This document shows, piece after piece, positions 25,239 to 34,055 of a stretch of DNA of 64,000 nucleotides. The notes under the pieces were generated by a model, which was given only the letters and a program-made list of their open reading frames with translations, searched no databases and had not been told where the DNA came from. The DNA is from Accumulibacter appositus (GTDB lineage Bacteria > Pseudomonadota > Gammaproteobacteria > Burkholderiales > Rhodocyclaceae), in the NCBI RefSeq assembly GCF_035440685.1, contig NZ_DAORMW010000007.1. One strand, given 5' to 3'. Position 1 is the stretch's first letter; each line of letters begins with the position of its first letter. The position numbers and the translations under genes were made by a program.

Positions 25239-27947
25239 ATGTCCCGTCCGCGTGCAGCACCCGACAAGCCGCCGGCCTGGCACTGTCTGCCTATCGCCGA
25301 CGCCTTGCACCAGCAGTCAGTCGCCGCCGCCAGCGGCCTCAGCCAGCATGCGGCCAGCGAGCGCCTCGAACAATATGGACGCAACAGTCTGCCGCCGCCC
25401 AGGCGACGCGGACCCTTTCTGCGCTTTGCCCTGCAGTTCCACAATCCCCTGATCTATGTGCTGCTGGTCGCCGGCGCCGTCACCTTTGCGCTCGGCGACT
25501 ATATCGATGCCGGAGTAATCGTCGGGGTGGTATTGATCAACGCGGTGATCGGTTTCATTCAGGAAGGCAAGGCCGAAAAGGCGCTGGAAGCAGTCAGCGC
25601 GATGCTCGCCAGTCGCGCCACCGTCCTGCGCGAGGGCGAGCGGCACGAAATCGATGCCTCGCTGCTGGTTCCCGGGGATATCGTCTTTCTCGAATCCGGC
25701 GCGCGCGTTCCGGCCGACCTGCGCCTGCTGCGGGTGAAAAATCTGCGGATCAACGAAGCCGCCCTGACCGGGGAATCGGTACCCGCGGAGAAACGCACGC
25801 AAGCGGTGGCGAACGAGGCAGCGATCGGTGATCGCCTGTGCTTGGCGTTTTCCGGAACAGTGGTCAGTTTTGGCCAGGGACAGGGCCTGGTCGTCGCTAC
25901 CGGACAGGCGACCGAGATCGGGCGCATCGGGCTTCTCGTCGGGGCTACGCGTACCCTGGCGACGCCGCTCACCCGCCGGCTCGACCAGTTCGCCCGTCAG
26001 ATCACCTTATTTATCCTGGTGGTCGGACTGGTCACTTTCCTGTACGGCCATCTGGTACACGAGATGCCCGTGCTGGAGATTTTTCTCGCCGTCGTCGGCC
26101 TGGCGGTGGCAGCGATTCCCGAAGGTCTGCCGGCGATCGTCACCATCGTCCTGGCCATCGGCACGCGCGTCATGGCCCGCCAGAATGCCATCGTCCGGCG
26201 ACTGCCGGCAGTCGAGACTCTCGGTTCGGTCACCGTCATCTGCTCGGACAAGACCGGCACGCTGACCAAGAACGAGATGACCACCGTGTGCGTCATGCTG
26301 CCCACGCATACCCTGGAGGTGAGCGGCGCCGGCTACGCGCCCGAGGGAGGTTTCAGCCGCGATGGCGCGACCGTCGACCCGCTGCGCGACGAGGCACTGC
26401 AGGAACTGGCCCGCTGCGCCTTGCTGTGCAATGACGCCCGTCTCAAACACAGCGCCGATGTTGGCTGGCAACTCGTTGGCGACCCCACCGAAGGCGCACT
26501 GCTGACGCTCGCGCGCAAGGCCGGGCTCGACCCCGTGCAGTTCGCGACGGCCCACCCGCGGATGGACGAGATCCCGTTCGAGTCGGAACACCGCTTCATG
26601 GCCACCCTGCACCACGACCACGCCGGGCACGGCGCCGTGCTGCTCAAGGGCGCGCCAGAGCGCGTGCTCGAGCTGTGCACCCAGGATGGCAGCGGTCAGC
26701 CGCTTGACCGCCAAGCCTGGGAAGAACGGATGCATGCGGCCGCCGGCGCCGGCCAGCGCGTGCTGGCGCTGGCCCGTTGCCAGATGCCGGCCGACACGAC
26801 GGCGCTGGCGATGGACGACATCCGTCCGCGCTTCAGCCTGCTTGGCCTGATCGGCCTGATCGACCCCCCGCGCGAGGAAGCGATCGCCGCCGTTGGCGAA
26901 TGCCAGCGCGCCGGCCTGCGCATCAAGATGATCACCGGTGACCACGCGGTCACGGCGGCGGCCATCGGCCGGCAACTGGGGCTGAACGCGGAGCAGGCCC
27001 TGACCGGTGACATGCTCGGCGCGCTCGACGACGCGGCGCTCCGCCGCCGCGCCCTCGAGACCGACGTCTTTGCCCGTGCCAGCCCGGAGCACAAGCTGCG
27101 CCTGGTAGGCGCGCTGCAGGCCCAGGGCGAACTGGTGGCAATGACTGGTGACGGGGTCAACGACGCACCGGCGCTGAAAGCCGCCGACATCGGCGTGGCG
27201 ATGGGCTTCAAGGGGACCGATGCCGCCCGCGAAGCGGCCGACCTGGTACTCACCGACGACAATTTCGCGACCATCGCGCGCGCCGTGCGCGAAGGCCGCG
27301 TGGTCTTCGACAACGTCAAGAAATCGCTGTTGTTCATCCTGCCGACCAACGGCGGCGAAGCCGGCGTGATCCTGCTGGCAGTCTTTCTCGGGCTGGCGCT
27401 GCCGGTCACCGCCGGCCAGATTCTGTGGGTGAACATGATCACCGCGGTCACCCTGGCGCTGGCCCTCGCCTTCGAGCCAGCCGAACACGGCGTCATGCTG
27501 CGGCCACCGCGACGGCCCGGCGAGCCGCTTATTACCGGCCTGCTGGCGGCGCGCATCGCCTACGTGAGCGTCCTGATGATCGCCGTGACTTTCACCGTCT
27601 TCGAATGGGAACTGGCGCGCGGCAGCAGCATCGAGACGGCACGTACGGCGGCGGTAAACATGCTGGTCATCGGGGAGTTGGTGTACCTTTTCAACGTCCG
27701 CCATTTCACCGCCTCGGCTCTCACCCGCGACACCCTCATCGGTAATCCGGTGGCTATCTGGGTCAGCGCGATCCTGATCGTCTTCCAGTTGCTGTTCACT
27801 TACGCGCCGCCATTTCAGCAGCTTTTCCACACCACCGCGCTGGATGTGCTCTCCTGGCTGCTCATCCTCGCTCTCGGCGCGGGCAAGTTCCTCGCCGTCG
27901 AAGCGGAAAAAGCAGTCTTGCGGCGCTTGCAAGTGCGCAGCATGTGA
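25239..27947 (+). CDS. Cation-transporting P-type ATPase (P2 type)
   Basis: Inner-membrane pump of 902 aa. Domains in order: cation-ATPase N-terminal domain (LHQQSVAAASGLSQHAASERLEQYGRN); actuator with TGES (INEAALTGESVPAEK); membrane motif AAIPEGLPA on helix M4; phosphorylation site CSDKTGTLTKNEMT; nucleotide-binding KGAPERVLEL; hinge MTGDGVNDAPALKAADIGVAMG; and C-terminal helices. PEGLP and the overall order place it with Ca2+- or Na+/K+-type P2 pumps rather than heavy-metal P1B pumps (no CPC motif). The transported ion cannot be read from the sequence. It is followed 50 bp later by an antiporter-UspA group. Confidence 0.92.
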   Translation: MSRPRAAPDKPPAWHCLPIADALHQQSVAAASGLSQHAASERLEQYGRNSLPPPRRRGPFLRFALQFHNPLIYVLLVAGAVTFALGDYIDAGVIVGVVLINAVIGFIQEGKAEKALEAVSAMLASRATVLREGERHEIDASLLVPGDIVFLESGARVPADLRLLRVKNLRINEAALTGESVPAEKRTQAVANEAAIGDRLCLAFSGTVVSFGQGQGLVVATGQATEIGRIGLLVGATRTLATPLTRRLDQFARQITLFILVVGLVTFLYGHLVHEMPVLEIFLAVVGLAVAAIPEGLPAIVTIVLAIGTRVMARQNAIVRRLPAVETLGSVTVICSDKTGTLTKNEMTTVCVMLPTHTLEVSGAGYAPEGGFSRDGATVDPLRDEALQELARCALLCNDARLKHSADVGWQLVGDPTEGALLTLARKAGLDPVQFATAHPRMDEIPFESEHRFMATLHHDHAGHGAVLLKGAPERVLELCTQDGSGQPLDRQAWEERMHAAAGAGQRVLALARCQMPADTTALAMDDIRPRFSLLGLIGLIDPPREEAIAAVGECQRAGLRIKMITGDHAVTAAAIGRQLGLNAEQALTGDMLGALDDAALRRRALETDVFARASPEHKLRLVGALQAQGELVAMTGDGVNDAPALKAADIGVAMGFKGTDAAREAADLVLTDDNFATIARAVREGRVVFDNVKKSLLFILPTNGGEAGVILLAVFLGLALPVTAGQILWVNMITAVTLALALAFEPAEHGVMLRPPRRPGEPLITGLLAARIAYVSVLMIAVTFTVFEWELARGSSIETARTAAVNMLVIGELVYLFNVRHFTASALTRDTLIGNPVAIWVSAILIVFQLLFTYAPPFQQLFHTTALDVLSWLLILALGAGKFLAVEAEKAVLRRLQVRSM

Positions 27948-27997
27948 ATGGGTCCACCACCATGAGCGCTCACTAACCAGGAAGGCCCGACCCTCGC

Positions 27998-29656
27998 ATG
28001 TACGAGCCGTTTGCCGAGCTCTCCTTGCTGCTCCTCATCGCCGCCGCCGTCGGGGCATTGGCGGTGCGACTGCGTCAGCCGGTGCTGATCGCTTACATCG
28101 TGGTCGGCATCGCTGTCGGTCCGGCGGGACTGGAACTGGTCAAGGCACACGATCAGATCGACCTCCTGGCCCAGATCGGCGTCGCCGTGCTGCTCTTCCT
28201 GGTCGGGCTCAAGCTCGATCTGCCGCATGTCCGCAATATCGGGCCGGTGGCGCTAGCTACCGGCCTGGGCCAGCTGGCCTTCACCATCATCATCGGTTTC
28301 GTGCTCGTTCTGGCCTTGGGCCGCGACTGGCTCACGGCACTCTATGTCGCGGTGGCGCTCACCTTCTCCAGCACGATCATCATCATCAAGCTGCTTTCCG
28401 ACAAGCGTGAGATGGATTCCCTGCACGGGCGTATCGCTATCGGCTTCCTGATCGTCCAGGACATCGCGGTGGTGCTGGCGATGATGGCCATGAGTGCGCT
28501 GCGCTCAATGGGTGACGGCGAAACAAGCTGGCTGCTGGTCGCCGGCTCGATCGGCTTACGCGTGCTGGCAGCGGCCTTCCTGCTCTACGTTCTGATGCGT
28601 TACCTGCTGCCACCGCTGCTCGATCTCATGGCGCGTTCGCAGGAACTGCTGCTGATCTTCGCGATCGCCTGGGGTACGGGCCTGGCGGCGCTCGGCGAAT
28701 GGGCAGGATTCTCCAAGGAGGCCGGCGCGTTTCTGGCCGGTTTCTCGCTCGCCTCGACCCATTTCCGTGATGCCGTCGGCGCCCGACTGACCGGCATCCG
28801 CGACTTCCTGCTGCTGTTCTTTTTCATCGACCTCGGCGCCAAGCTCGATTTCTCCACTCTCGGCGCCGAACTGTGGCCAGCGGCAGTGCTGTCGCTGTTC
28901 GTGCTTGTCGGCAACCCGCTGATCGTCATGGCCATCATGGGCTACATGGGCTACCGCAAGCGTACCGGCTTCATGGCTGGCCTGACCGTTGCCCAGATCA
29001 GCGAGTTCTCGATCATCTTCATCGCCATGGGCATTTCACTGGGCCATGTCGGCAGCGGTGCGCTCGGATTGACCACCCTGGTCGGTGTCGTGACAATCAC
29101 CCTGTCGACCTACATGATCCTCTACTCGCACCCGCTCTACGAACGGCTTGCACCCTGGCTCGGCGGCTTCGAGCGCCGGCGACCATTCCGCGAACTCGCC
29201 GTGGCCAAGGAACGGCATGACCTGAAGGAGGCCGATGTCATCATCTTTGGACTGGGCCGCTACGGCGGCAGGCTGGCACTTGGCCTCAAGGAAGCCGGGA
29301 TGAGCGTGCTCGGCGTCGAATTCGATCCCGAAGTCGCGCGCGCCATGCGCCGGCAGGGCATCGCCGTGCGCTATGGCGACGGCACAACAAGTGAGTTTCT
29401 CGAAAGCCTGCCGCTGGCGCAAACGCGCTGGGTGATCAGCACCTTTCCCGATCCAGCCTCGAACCGGGACCTGCTACGGTCCCTGCGCGAGCATCATTAC
29501 GGTGGTGAAATCGCCGTCGTCGCACGCGAGGAATCCGAAGGTCTGGCACTCAAACAGTTAGGGGTGCCGACCATTCTCTATCCGATGCGAAACGCGGTCG
29601 ACTACGTCGTCGCCGCCATCACCGACCTCATTGGCCCGAAGGAGAAAACACCATGA
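27998..29656 (+). CDS. CPA2 monovalent cation:proton antiporter with TrkA-N domain (Kef/YbaL-like)
   Basis: Membrane protein of 552 aa. Residues about 1-385 form a Na+/H+-exchanger domain with about 12 helices, including VAVLLFLVGLKLDLPHVRNIG and TFSSTIIIIKLLSDKREMDSLHGRIAIGFLIVQDIAVV. Residues from about 405 form a cytoplasmic Rossmann TrkA-N domain (ADVIIFGLGRYGGRLALGLKEAGMSVLGVEFDP) that binds NAD(H) or nucleotides for gating. It lacks a TrkA-C domain. It is linked by an ATGA overlap to a tandem UspA gene, suggesting stress control of K+ or Na+ efflux. Confidence 0.92.
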   Translation: MYEPFAELSLLLLIAAAVGALAVRLRQPVLIAYIVVGIAVGPAGLELVKAHDQIDLLAQIGVAVLLFLVGLKLDLPHVRNIGPVALATGLGQLAFTIIIGFVLVLALGRDWLTALYVAVALTFSSTIIIIKLLSDKREMDSLHGRIAIGFLIVQDIAVVLAMMAMSALRSMGDGETSWLLVAGSIGLRVLAAAFLLYVLMRYLLPPLLDLMARSQELLLIFAIAWGTGLAALGEWAGFSKEAGAFLAGFSLASTHFRDAVGARLTGIRDFLLLFFFIDLGAKLDFSTLGAELWPAAVLSLFVLVGNPLIVMAIMGYMGYRKRTGFMAGLTVAQISEFSIIFIAMGISLGHVGSGALGLTTLVGVVTITLSTYMILYSHPLYERLAPWLGGFERRRPFRELAVAKERHDLKEADVIIFGLGRYGGRLALGLKEAGMSVLGVEFDPEVARAMRRQGIAVRYGDGTTSEFLESLPLAQTRWVISTFPDPASNRDLLRSLREHHYGGEIAVVAREESEGLALKQLGVPTILYPMRNAVDYVVAAITDLIGPKEKTP

Positions 29657-30576
29657 AGCCCATCACCCGCATACTCGCCGCCACCGACCTGTCGGCACCC
29701 GCCCGCCATGCGGTGGATCGTGGCTTTTTTATCGCCGCCGACACCAAGGCGCGCTATACGGTAATGCATGCGACGGAACTCGACGCTCTGGACAGCCTGT
29801 CGGATCTGCTCGGCGCCGACACCGGCAGGATCAAGCAGCGACTGGCCGACGATGCCCGCGAAACGCTGCAACGACTGCTGTCGAACCCGGCGCACAACCG
29901 TGGCGTGGCAGCCGATGCGCGGATCGTTTCCGGAACGCCCCTGAAGGTCATCGCCGACGAGGCCGATGCGCTCGATGCCGACCTCCTGGTCGTCGGTGCC
30001 CGCGGCGAATCCTTCCTGCGCCATGCCCTGCTCGGGTCCACCGCCTCGCGCCTGCTGCGCAAATCGCTCCGACGACCGGTGCTGGTGGTCAAGCAGGCGC
30101 CGCACGAATCCTACCGCTGCCTGCTGATTCCGGTGGACTTCTCGCCGGCGTCCGCGCAGGCCATCCGCCTCGGCCGGCAACTGGCGCCGACCGCCGAGAT
30201 CGTGCTGCTGCATAGCTTCGAGCTGCCTTACGAGGGCAAGCTGCGATTCGCCGGCGTCGAGGATGGCGTCATCCACGGCTACATCGAGACTGCGCGCCGG
30301 GAGCGGCGGCAACAGCTCCATCAACTGGCCGCCAGCGCCGGACTGGCGTCCGGCGAATATGCACCGCTGGTCCGCCATGGCGACCCCGCGCAACTGATCG
30401 CTGCCCTGGAGCAGGAACAAGCCTGCGACCTGGTCATCATCGGTAAGCACGGCCAGCACCTGGCCGAAGAGCTGTTGCTGGGGAGCGTCACCAAACACGT
30501 GCTGGCCGAATCGCAATGCGATGTTCTGGTGATCAACAATGGCGGGACACCGCAGGATCATGCCAGCGATGTTTGA
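29653..30576 (+). CDS. Tandem universal stress protein (UspA)
   Basis: Cytoplasmic protein of 307 aa with two Usp domains. Each has the ATP-binding signature G-2X-G-9X-G-S/T: VGARGESFLRHALLGSTASR in domain 1 and IGKHGQHLAEELLLGSVTKH in domain 2. It begins ITRILAATDLSAPARHAVDRG, a standard Usp strand-loop. It is coupled to the antiporter gene upstream, and its end overlaps the DUF2062 gene. Confidence 0.93.
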   Translation: MKPITRILAATDLSAPARHAVDRGFFIAADTKARYTVMHATELDALDSLSDLLGADTGRIKQRLADDARETLQRLLSNPAHNRGVAADARIVSGTPLKVIADEADALDADLLVVGARGESFLRHALLGSTASRLLRKSLRRPVLVVKQAPHESYRCLLIPVDFSPASAQAIRLGRQLAPTAEIVLLHSFELPYEGKLRFAGVEDGVIHGYIETARRERRQQLHQLAASAGLASGEYAPLVRHGDPAQLIAALEQEQACDLVIIGKHGQHLAEELLLGSVTKHVLAESQCDVLVINNGGTPQDHASDV

Positions 30577-31093
30577 ACGCTGGCGCGCCCTGATCCCGAC
30601 CCGCGAGCAGATTGGCAGCAATCGTTGGCTGCGCTGGCTGGCGCCCTACCTGGGCCACCCCAAGCTCTGGCACTGGTCCCGCCGCGGGGTGGCCCTCGGG
30701 GTCGGGATCGGCGTTTTTTTCGGTCTGCTGATCCCGATTGCGCAGATCCCGTTCGCCGCTGCCGCCGCCGTGATACTGCGTGCCAACCTACCGGCTGCCG
30801 CGGCCAGCACTCTGGTCACCAACCCGATCACCTTTGCACCGGTCTATTTTGCCGCCTACAAGATCGGCGCCTGGGTCACGGGCGAAAAGCTTGAGCCGCC
30901 GGCAGCCGCCGCGGGCACCACTCCGGCCGACGCGAATGCCGGCATCTGGCGGCGCATCACTGCACTCGGCACACCGCTGGTCGTCGGCCTGGCCATCACC
31001 GCCAGCCTGATCGGCCTCGCCAGTTACGTCCTGACCAGTGCCGGCTGGTACTGGTACGTCAGGCGCAAGCGCCGGCGCTTGCGGCGATCCTGA
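30569..31093 (+). CDS. DUF2062 domain membrane protein
   Basis: Protein of 174 aa with a DUF2062 domain: HPKLWHWSRRGVALGVGIGVFFGLLIPIAQIPFAAAAAVILRANLPAAAASTLVTNPITFAPVYFAAYKIG. Three hydrophobic segments and an arginine-rich C-terminal tail (RRKRRRLRRS). Start is ATG 30569 or ATG 30560; both overlap the uspA end. Function of the family is unknown. Its position suggests a role in membrane ion or stress physiology. Confidence 0.85.
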   Translation: MFERWRALIPTREQIGSNRWLRWLAPYLGHPKLWHWSRRGVALGVGIGVFFGLLIPIAQIPFAAAAAVILRANLPAAAASTLVTNPITFAPVYFAAYKIGAWVTGEKLEPPAAAAGTTPADANAGIWRRITALGTPLVVGLAITASLIGLASYVLTSAGWYWYVRRKRRRLRRS

Positions 31094-31140
31094 GCCGGGG
31101 CAGCACCGGGCGGTAGCAGACTCGTGCCCGTCGCCAGTGC

Positions 31141-31146
31141 TAGAAT
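31141..31146 (+). promoter_or_regulatory. Possible -10 (TAGAAT) upstream of the CBS-DUF294 gene
   Basis: TAGAAT lies 96 bp before the ATG at 31242 in an otherwise GC-rich gap. No convincing -35 is present. Confidence 0.3.
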
Positions 31147-31241
31147 CGCGCCTCGCACTCTAGCGTCAGCTGTTACCCCTGTGCCCGCCCAGCGCGCGCC
31201 GTCAGGGCAAACCACAAGCCGAGAACAAGGAACCGCATACA

Positions 31242-32681
31242 ATGGCTGAGGAAGGTCAGTTTTTCCGCCCGGTGAAGGATTTCTGCCAGCGCAGGGTCGT
31301 TACCTGCGGACCCGATGATGCGTTGGTCGACGTGGTCGGCATCATGCGCGAGAAGAACATCTCCAGCGTCATCGTCTGCGATCAGAAGCTGCCGAGCGGC
31401 ATCATCACCGACCGCGACCTGCGCAACAAGGTGGTCGCATCCGGCGTCGACCCTTCGACGCTCGCCGTGCGCGCAATCATGAACAGCCCACTGGCCGTGA
31501 TCGGTGAAGACGACCTGCTCTACGAAGCGCTCTACCGCATGTCGCGCAAGAAGATTCATCGTCTGGCCGTGGTCGATGGCAAGGGCCGACTCTCCGGAAT
31601 CATCACCGACAGCGACATCATCCGGCTGCAATCGCACTCACCGCATCAACTGGTCCTCGACATCGAAGCGGCCCAGGACCTCGAGGAAGTAAAAGCGGTA
31701 TACGGCAGAATCCAGAGCCTGGTCCTGCACCTCAGCGGTAGCGGCACCAGTACCCGCGACATGGTGCGACTGATTGCCCACCTCAACGACCAGATCCTCT
31801 TGCGGTTGATCGCCCTGATGCGCGCCGGACGCTTTTCCGACCTGCCTGCGCGCTTTGCCTTTGTGGTCCTCGGCAGCGAAGGGCGCGGCGAGCAGACGCT
31901 GCTCACCGACCAGGACAACGCGATTGTCTATGGCGACGAACTGGGGCCCGAAGAGATCGCGCGCATCGAGGACTTCTCCGAAGAACTGGTCGCTGCGCTG
32001 ATCGCCATTGGCATCCCGCCCTGCCCGGGTGGAATCATGGCCAAGAACAAGGAGTGGCGGCGCAGTATCGGCAAGTGGAAGGAGCAACTCGACCGCTGGC
32101 TACGCACGCCAACGCCGAAACACGTGCTCAGTTGTGGCACCTTTGTCGACATCCGCACGATCTACGGCGATCATTCGTTCGAGCAGGAACTCAAGAAACA
32201 ACTCTACGAGCATGTGCAGCGCGACAAATTGTTCCTGATGCGAATGGTCGAGAGCACCTTGCGTTTTGCACCCCCGCTGGGTTGGTTTGGCAAGATCAAG
32301 GGAGAAAGTGGCGGCGAGCATTCCGGAATGCTGGAGATCAAGAAAGCCGGTATCTTTGCCATTTCCGAAGGCGTGAAGGCGCTGGCCATTCTCGCCGGCA
32401 AGCTCGAAGGCAGCACCCACCAGCGCCTCGAAGCACTGGTCAAGGAAAAGATGATCAACCCAAAGATGGCCGACAATATTGCCGAAACCTTCGACTTCCT
32501 GGTGCTGATGCGCCTGCGCGGTCAGGTTGAAGCGGTTCGGGAAGGGCGCAAACCGGACAACTACATTCCCCTCAAACGCCTGAACATGATGGAACTCGGC
32601 CGCCTGCAACTGGCGCTAAAGGGAGTCGAGAAATTCCAGGAGTTCGCCAAGGCCCACTTCAACCTGAATCTGCTCAGATAG
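31242..32681 (+). CDS. CBS-pair and DUF294 nucleotidyltransferase-like signalling protein
   Basis: Cytoplasmic protein of 479 aa. Residues about 10-130 are a CBS pair (VTCGPDDALVDVVGIMREKNISSVIV and HRLAVVDGKGRLSGIITDSDI), which binds adenine nucleotides. The putative DUF294 nucleotidyltransferase domain follows, with FVVLGSEGRGEQTLLTDQDNAIVY, the GlnD/MNT-type GS..R.EQ...DxD active site. The C-terminal DUF294_C helical domain is from about 330. Many relatives carry an N-terminal cNMP-binding domain; here it is absent. Likely a nucleotide-sensing regulator; the substrate is unknown. Confidence 0.87.
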   Translation: MAEEGQFFRPVKDFCQRRVVTCGPDDALVDVVGIMREKNISSVIVCDQKLPSGIITDRDLRNKVVASGVDPSTLAVRAIMNSPLAVIGEDDLLYEALYRMSRKKIHRLAVVDGKGRLSGIITDSDIIRLQSHSPHQLVLDIEAAQDLEEVKAVYGRIQSLVLHLSGSGTSTRDMVRLIAHLNDQILLRLIALMRAGRFSDLPARFAFVVLGSEGRGEQTLLTDQDNAIVYGDELGPEEIARIEDFSEELVAALIAIGIPPCPGGIMAKNKEWRRSIGKWKEQLDRWLRTPTPKHVLSCGTFVDIRTIYGDHSFEQELKKQLYEHVQRDKLFLMRMVESTLRFAPPLGWFGKIKGESGGEHSGMLEIKKAGIFAISEGVKALAILAGKLEGSTHQRLEALVKEKMINPKMADNIAETFDFLVLMRLRGQVEAVREGRKPDNYIPLKRLNMMELGRLQLALKGVEKFQEFAKAHFNLNLLR

Positions 32682-32718
32682 GCCTGTGCCGGCCCGGTCG
32701 CCCACACACCGGCCTTTT
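32682..32718 (+). terminator. Possible terminator after the CBS-DUF294 gene
   Basis: An imperfect hairpin pairs AGGCCTGTG with CACACCGGCCT, followed by TTTT. It lies directly at the stop codon and before the convergent gene at 32756. Confidence 0.4.
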
Positions 32719-32755
32719 CGAGTCGCGCCGCCCCCCGGCGCGCCGAGCAGCGAAC

Positions 32756-33034
32756 TCAGTAATTGTTCGTCTCGTTATTGTCGTCGGTCTTTTTCACACC
32801 CGGCTTGCGCCCGCGCGCCGGCGTCGGCGGGTCGCACGACAAGCGACAGCTGGTACCCTCGATCTTCCGGCCGTCGATGAAACGGGTCACCCGGCAACAG
32901 ATCAGGTCCCCCGATGAGGCAAGCCGCGCGACCTCGTCGCGTAATTCGGCGATCGGAATATCCAGCGACGAAGCCATATCGACATCAAGCTGCTCGCCGT
33001 TGGCTCTCAGGAAACCAAGGATCGAATCAGTCAT
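32756..33034 (-). CDS. Small winged-helix-like protein
   Basis: 92-aa protein from ATG 33034 (GGGGG upstream). MTDSILGFLRANGEQLDVDMASSLDIPIAELRDEVARLASSGDLICCRVTRF has the helix-turn-helix plus wing layout of small MarR/FeoC-like regulators. A Cys pair (ICC) and CRLSC follow, then a basic tail RGRKPGVKK and an acidic, Asn-rich end. The frame stays open upstream to 33202 without signals. It lies downstream of the phasin gene on the same strand, past a terminator. A regulatory role is inferred. Confidence 0.6.
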   Translation of the reverse strand: MTDSILGFLRANGEQLDVDMASSLDIPIAELRDEVARLASSGDLICCRVTRFIDGRKIEGTSCRLSCDPPTPARGRKPGVKKTDDNNETNNY

Positions 33035-33211
33035 CTGAACCCCCAATAAATGCCTTTGCCAGTCGGCAAAATGTCTCAGTGTGCGCCGCAGATGCCATTC
33101 TGGCAAATCACGCCTGGGAACAAACCGCTCCTGACGTCCGTTCAGCGCACATCGCCGCAGCGATGCGGCCGCACGAATGCATCGCCAGGACGGCCCCGAC
33201 AAAACACGAAA

Positions 33212-33237
33212 AAGCCCGGTGCCGTAACACCGGGCTT
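33212..33237 (-). terminator. Rho-independent terminator of the phasin gene
   Basis: Perfect 10-bp stem AAGCCCGGTG/CACCGGGCTT, six-base loop, followed on the minus strand by TTTTTCGTGTTTT. Confidence 0.9.
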
Positions 33238-33284
33238 GACCGAATTCAGCGGCCGGGCAAGGCGGCCGCTATGGCTCGGCTGGA

Positions 33285-33800
33285 TCAGGCCGTCTTGGCA
33301 ATCATTTTTACTGCCGGTGTGGCACTGACAGCGGCTGCAGGCTTGGCGATCTGGCCCATTTTGCCAAGCGCCGACGTGAGCGATGACACCATTGCCTTAC
33401 CCGACGACACCGCAAAAGTCACACCCGGCGGAGTATGCTTCTTGGCTTCCTGCAGCACTCCGACAGCACCCCTGCCGGCCTGCGACAGCTGGCTACCCAG
33501 GACCTGGACGACGGCTGACGAAGACTCGTTGGAGATATGGTAGGCACGACGCGAAAAGGCGACCGACTGCGAGACGGCGGCAATCGCCATGGGTTTTTGC
33601 AGCGCTTTGAGGCCAGCCATATCGCGCACCTCGGACAAGGCTTTGAAGTTCTCGGCGCCCTGTTTGGCGACGGCACGTGCAGTATGAAGATTCAGCGCAG
33701 CAAGTTTTCCCATGCCGTCAAAAGACGCATTGACAACCGACTTCCACGCTTCCAGGGCGACCTGGCTCTTGCTAGTAAATTGCTCAGTAACCTTGTACAC
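33285..33800 (-). CDS. phaP: Phasin, PHA granule-associated protein
   Basis: Helical amphipathic protein of 171 aa (Phasin_2-type) that coats polyhydroxyalkanoate granules. Typical blocks: EQFTSKSQVALEAWKSVVNASFDGMGKLAALNLHTARAVAKQGAENFKALSEVRDMAGL, then repeated SQS/SRRAYHISNES helices and an Ala-rich tail. GTG start at 33800 with AAGGAGAG seven bases upstream. Transcribed alone from a strong sigma-70 promoter flanked by PhaR-like repeats, and closed by a perfect terminator. This implies high, PHA-responsive expression. Confidence 0.92.
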   Translation of the reverse strand: MYKVTEQFTSKSQVALEAWKSVVNASFDGMGKLAALNLHTARAVAKQGAENFKALSEVRDMAGLKALQKPMAIAAVSQSVAFSRRAYHISNESSSAVVQVLGSQLSQAGRGAVGVLQEAKKHTPPGVTFAVSSGKAMVSSLTSALGKMGQIAKPAAAVSATPAVKMIAKTA

Positions 33801-33862
33801 GGTACTCTCTCCTTAAAGTTGCGAAACCGAAACGCCGCCCAGGCCTGTCCCGCCTGAAGCTG

Positions 33863-33872
33863 TTTGCTGCAC
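33863..33872 (-). promoter_or_regulatory. PhaR-like operator repeat, downstream copy
   Basis: GTGCAGCAAA (minus strand), inside CTGCAGTGCAG, a CTGC-N3-GCAG palindrome of the kind bound by PhaR. It lies just downstream of the expected phasin transcription start. Confidence 0.6.
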
Positions 33873-33887
33873 TGCAGCGGATGAGTC

Positions 33888-33915
33888 ATTCTAGCCTTCG
33901 GACAGGGTTTGTCAA
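33888..33915 (-). promoter_or_regulatory. Sigma-70 promoter of the phasin gene
   Basis: -35 TTGACA (33915-33910) and -10 TAGAAT (33893-33888) with 16-bp spacing. Transcription would start near 33881, giving an 80-nt leader before the GTG at 33800. Confidence 0.8.
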
Positions 33916-33920
33916 GCCTT

Positions 33921-33930
33921 TTTGCTGCAC
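33921..33930 (-). promoter_or_regulatory. PhaR-like operator repeat, upstream copy
   Basis: A second, identical GTGCAGCAAA on the minus strand, immediately upstream of the -35 box and 58 bp from the first copy. Paired sites upstream of -35 and around the start point match the known PhaR arrangement at phaP of Cupriavidus. Confidence 0.6.
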
Positions 33931-34055
33931 CGCAACACCCGTATGGCGGCAAGCGCATGCGCAAGGCAGAAAGTCGGCAGGCACCGGCCTCCGAGCATTG
34001 GCACGGTGACAAGCACGCCTGCCACGAAGCGCACCAACGACCTTGAGTGAGCACC

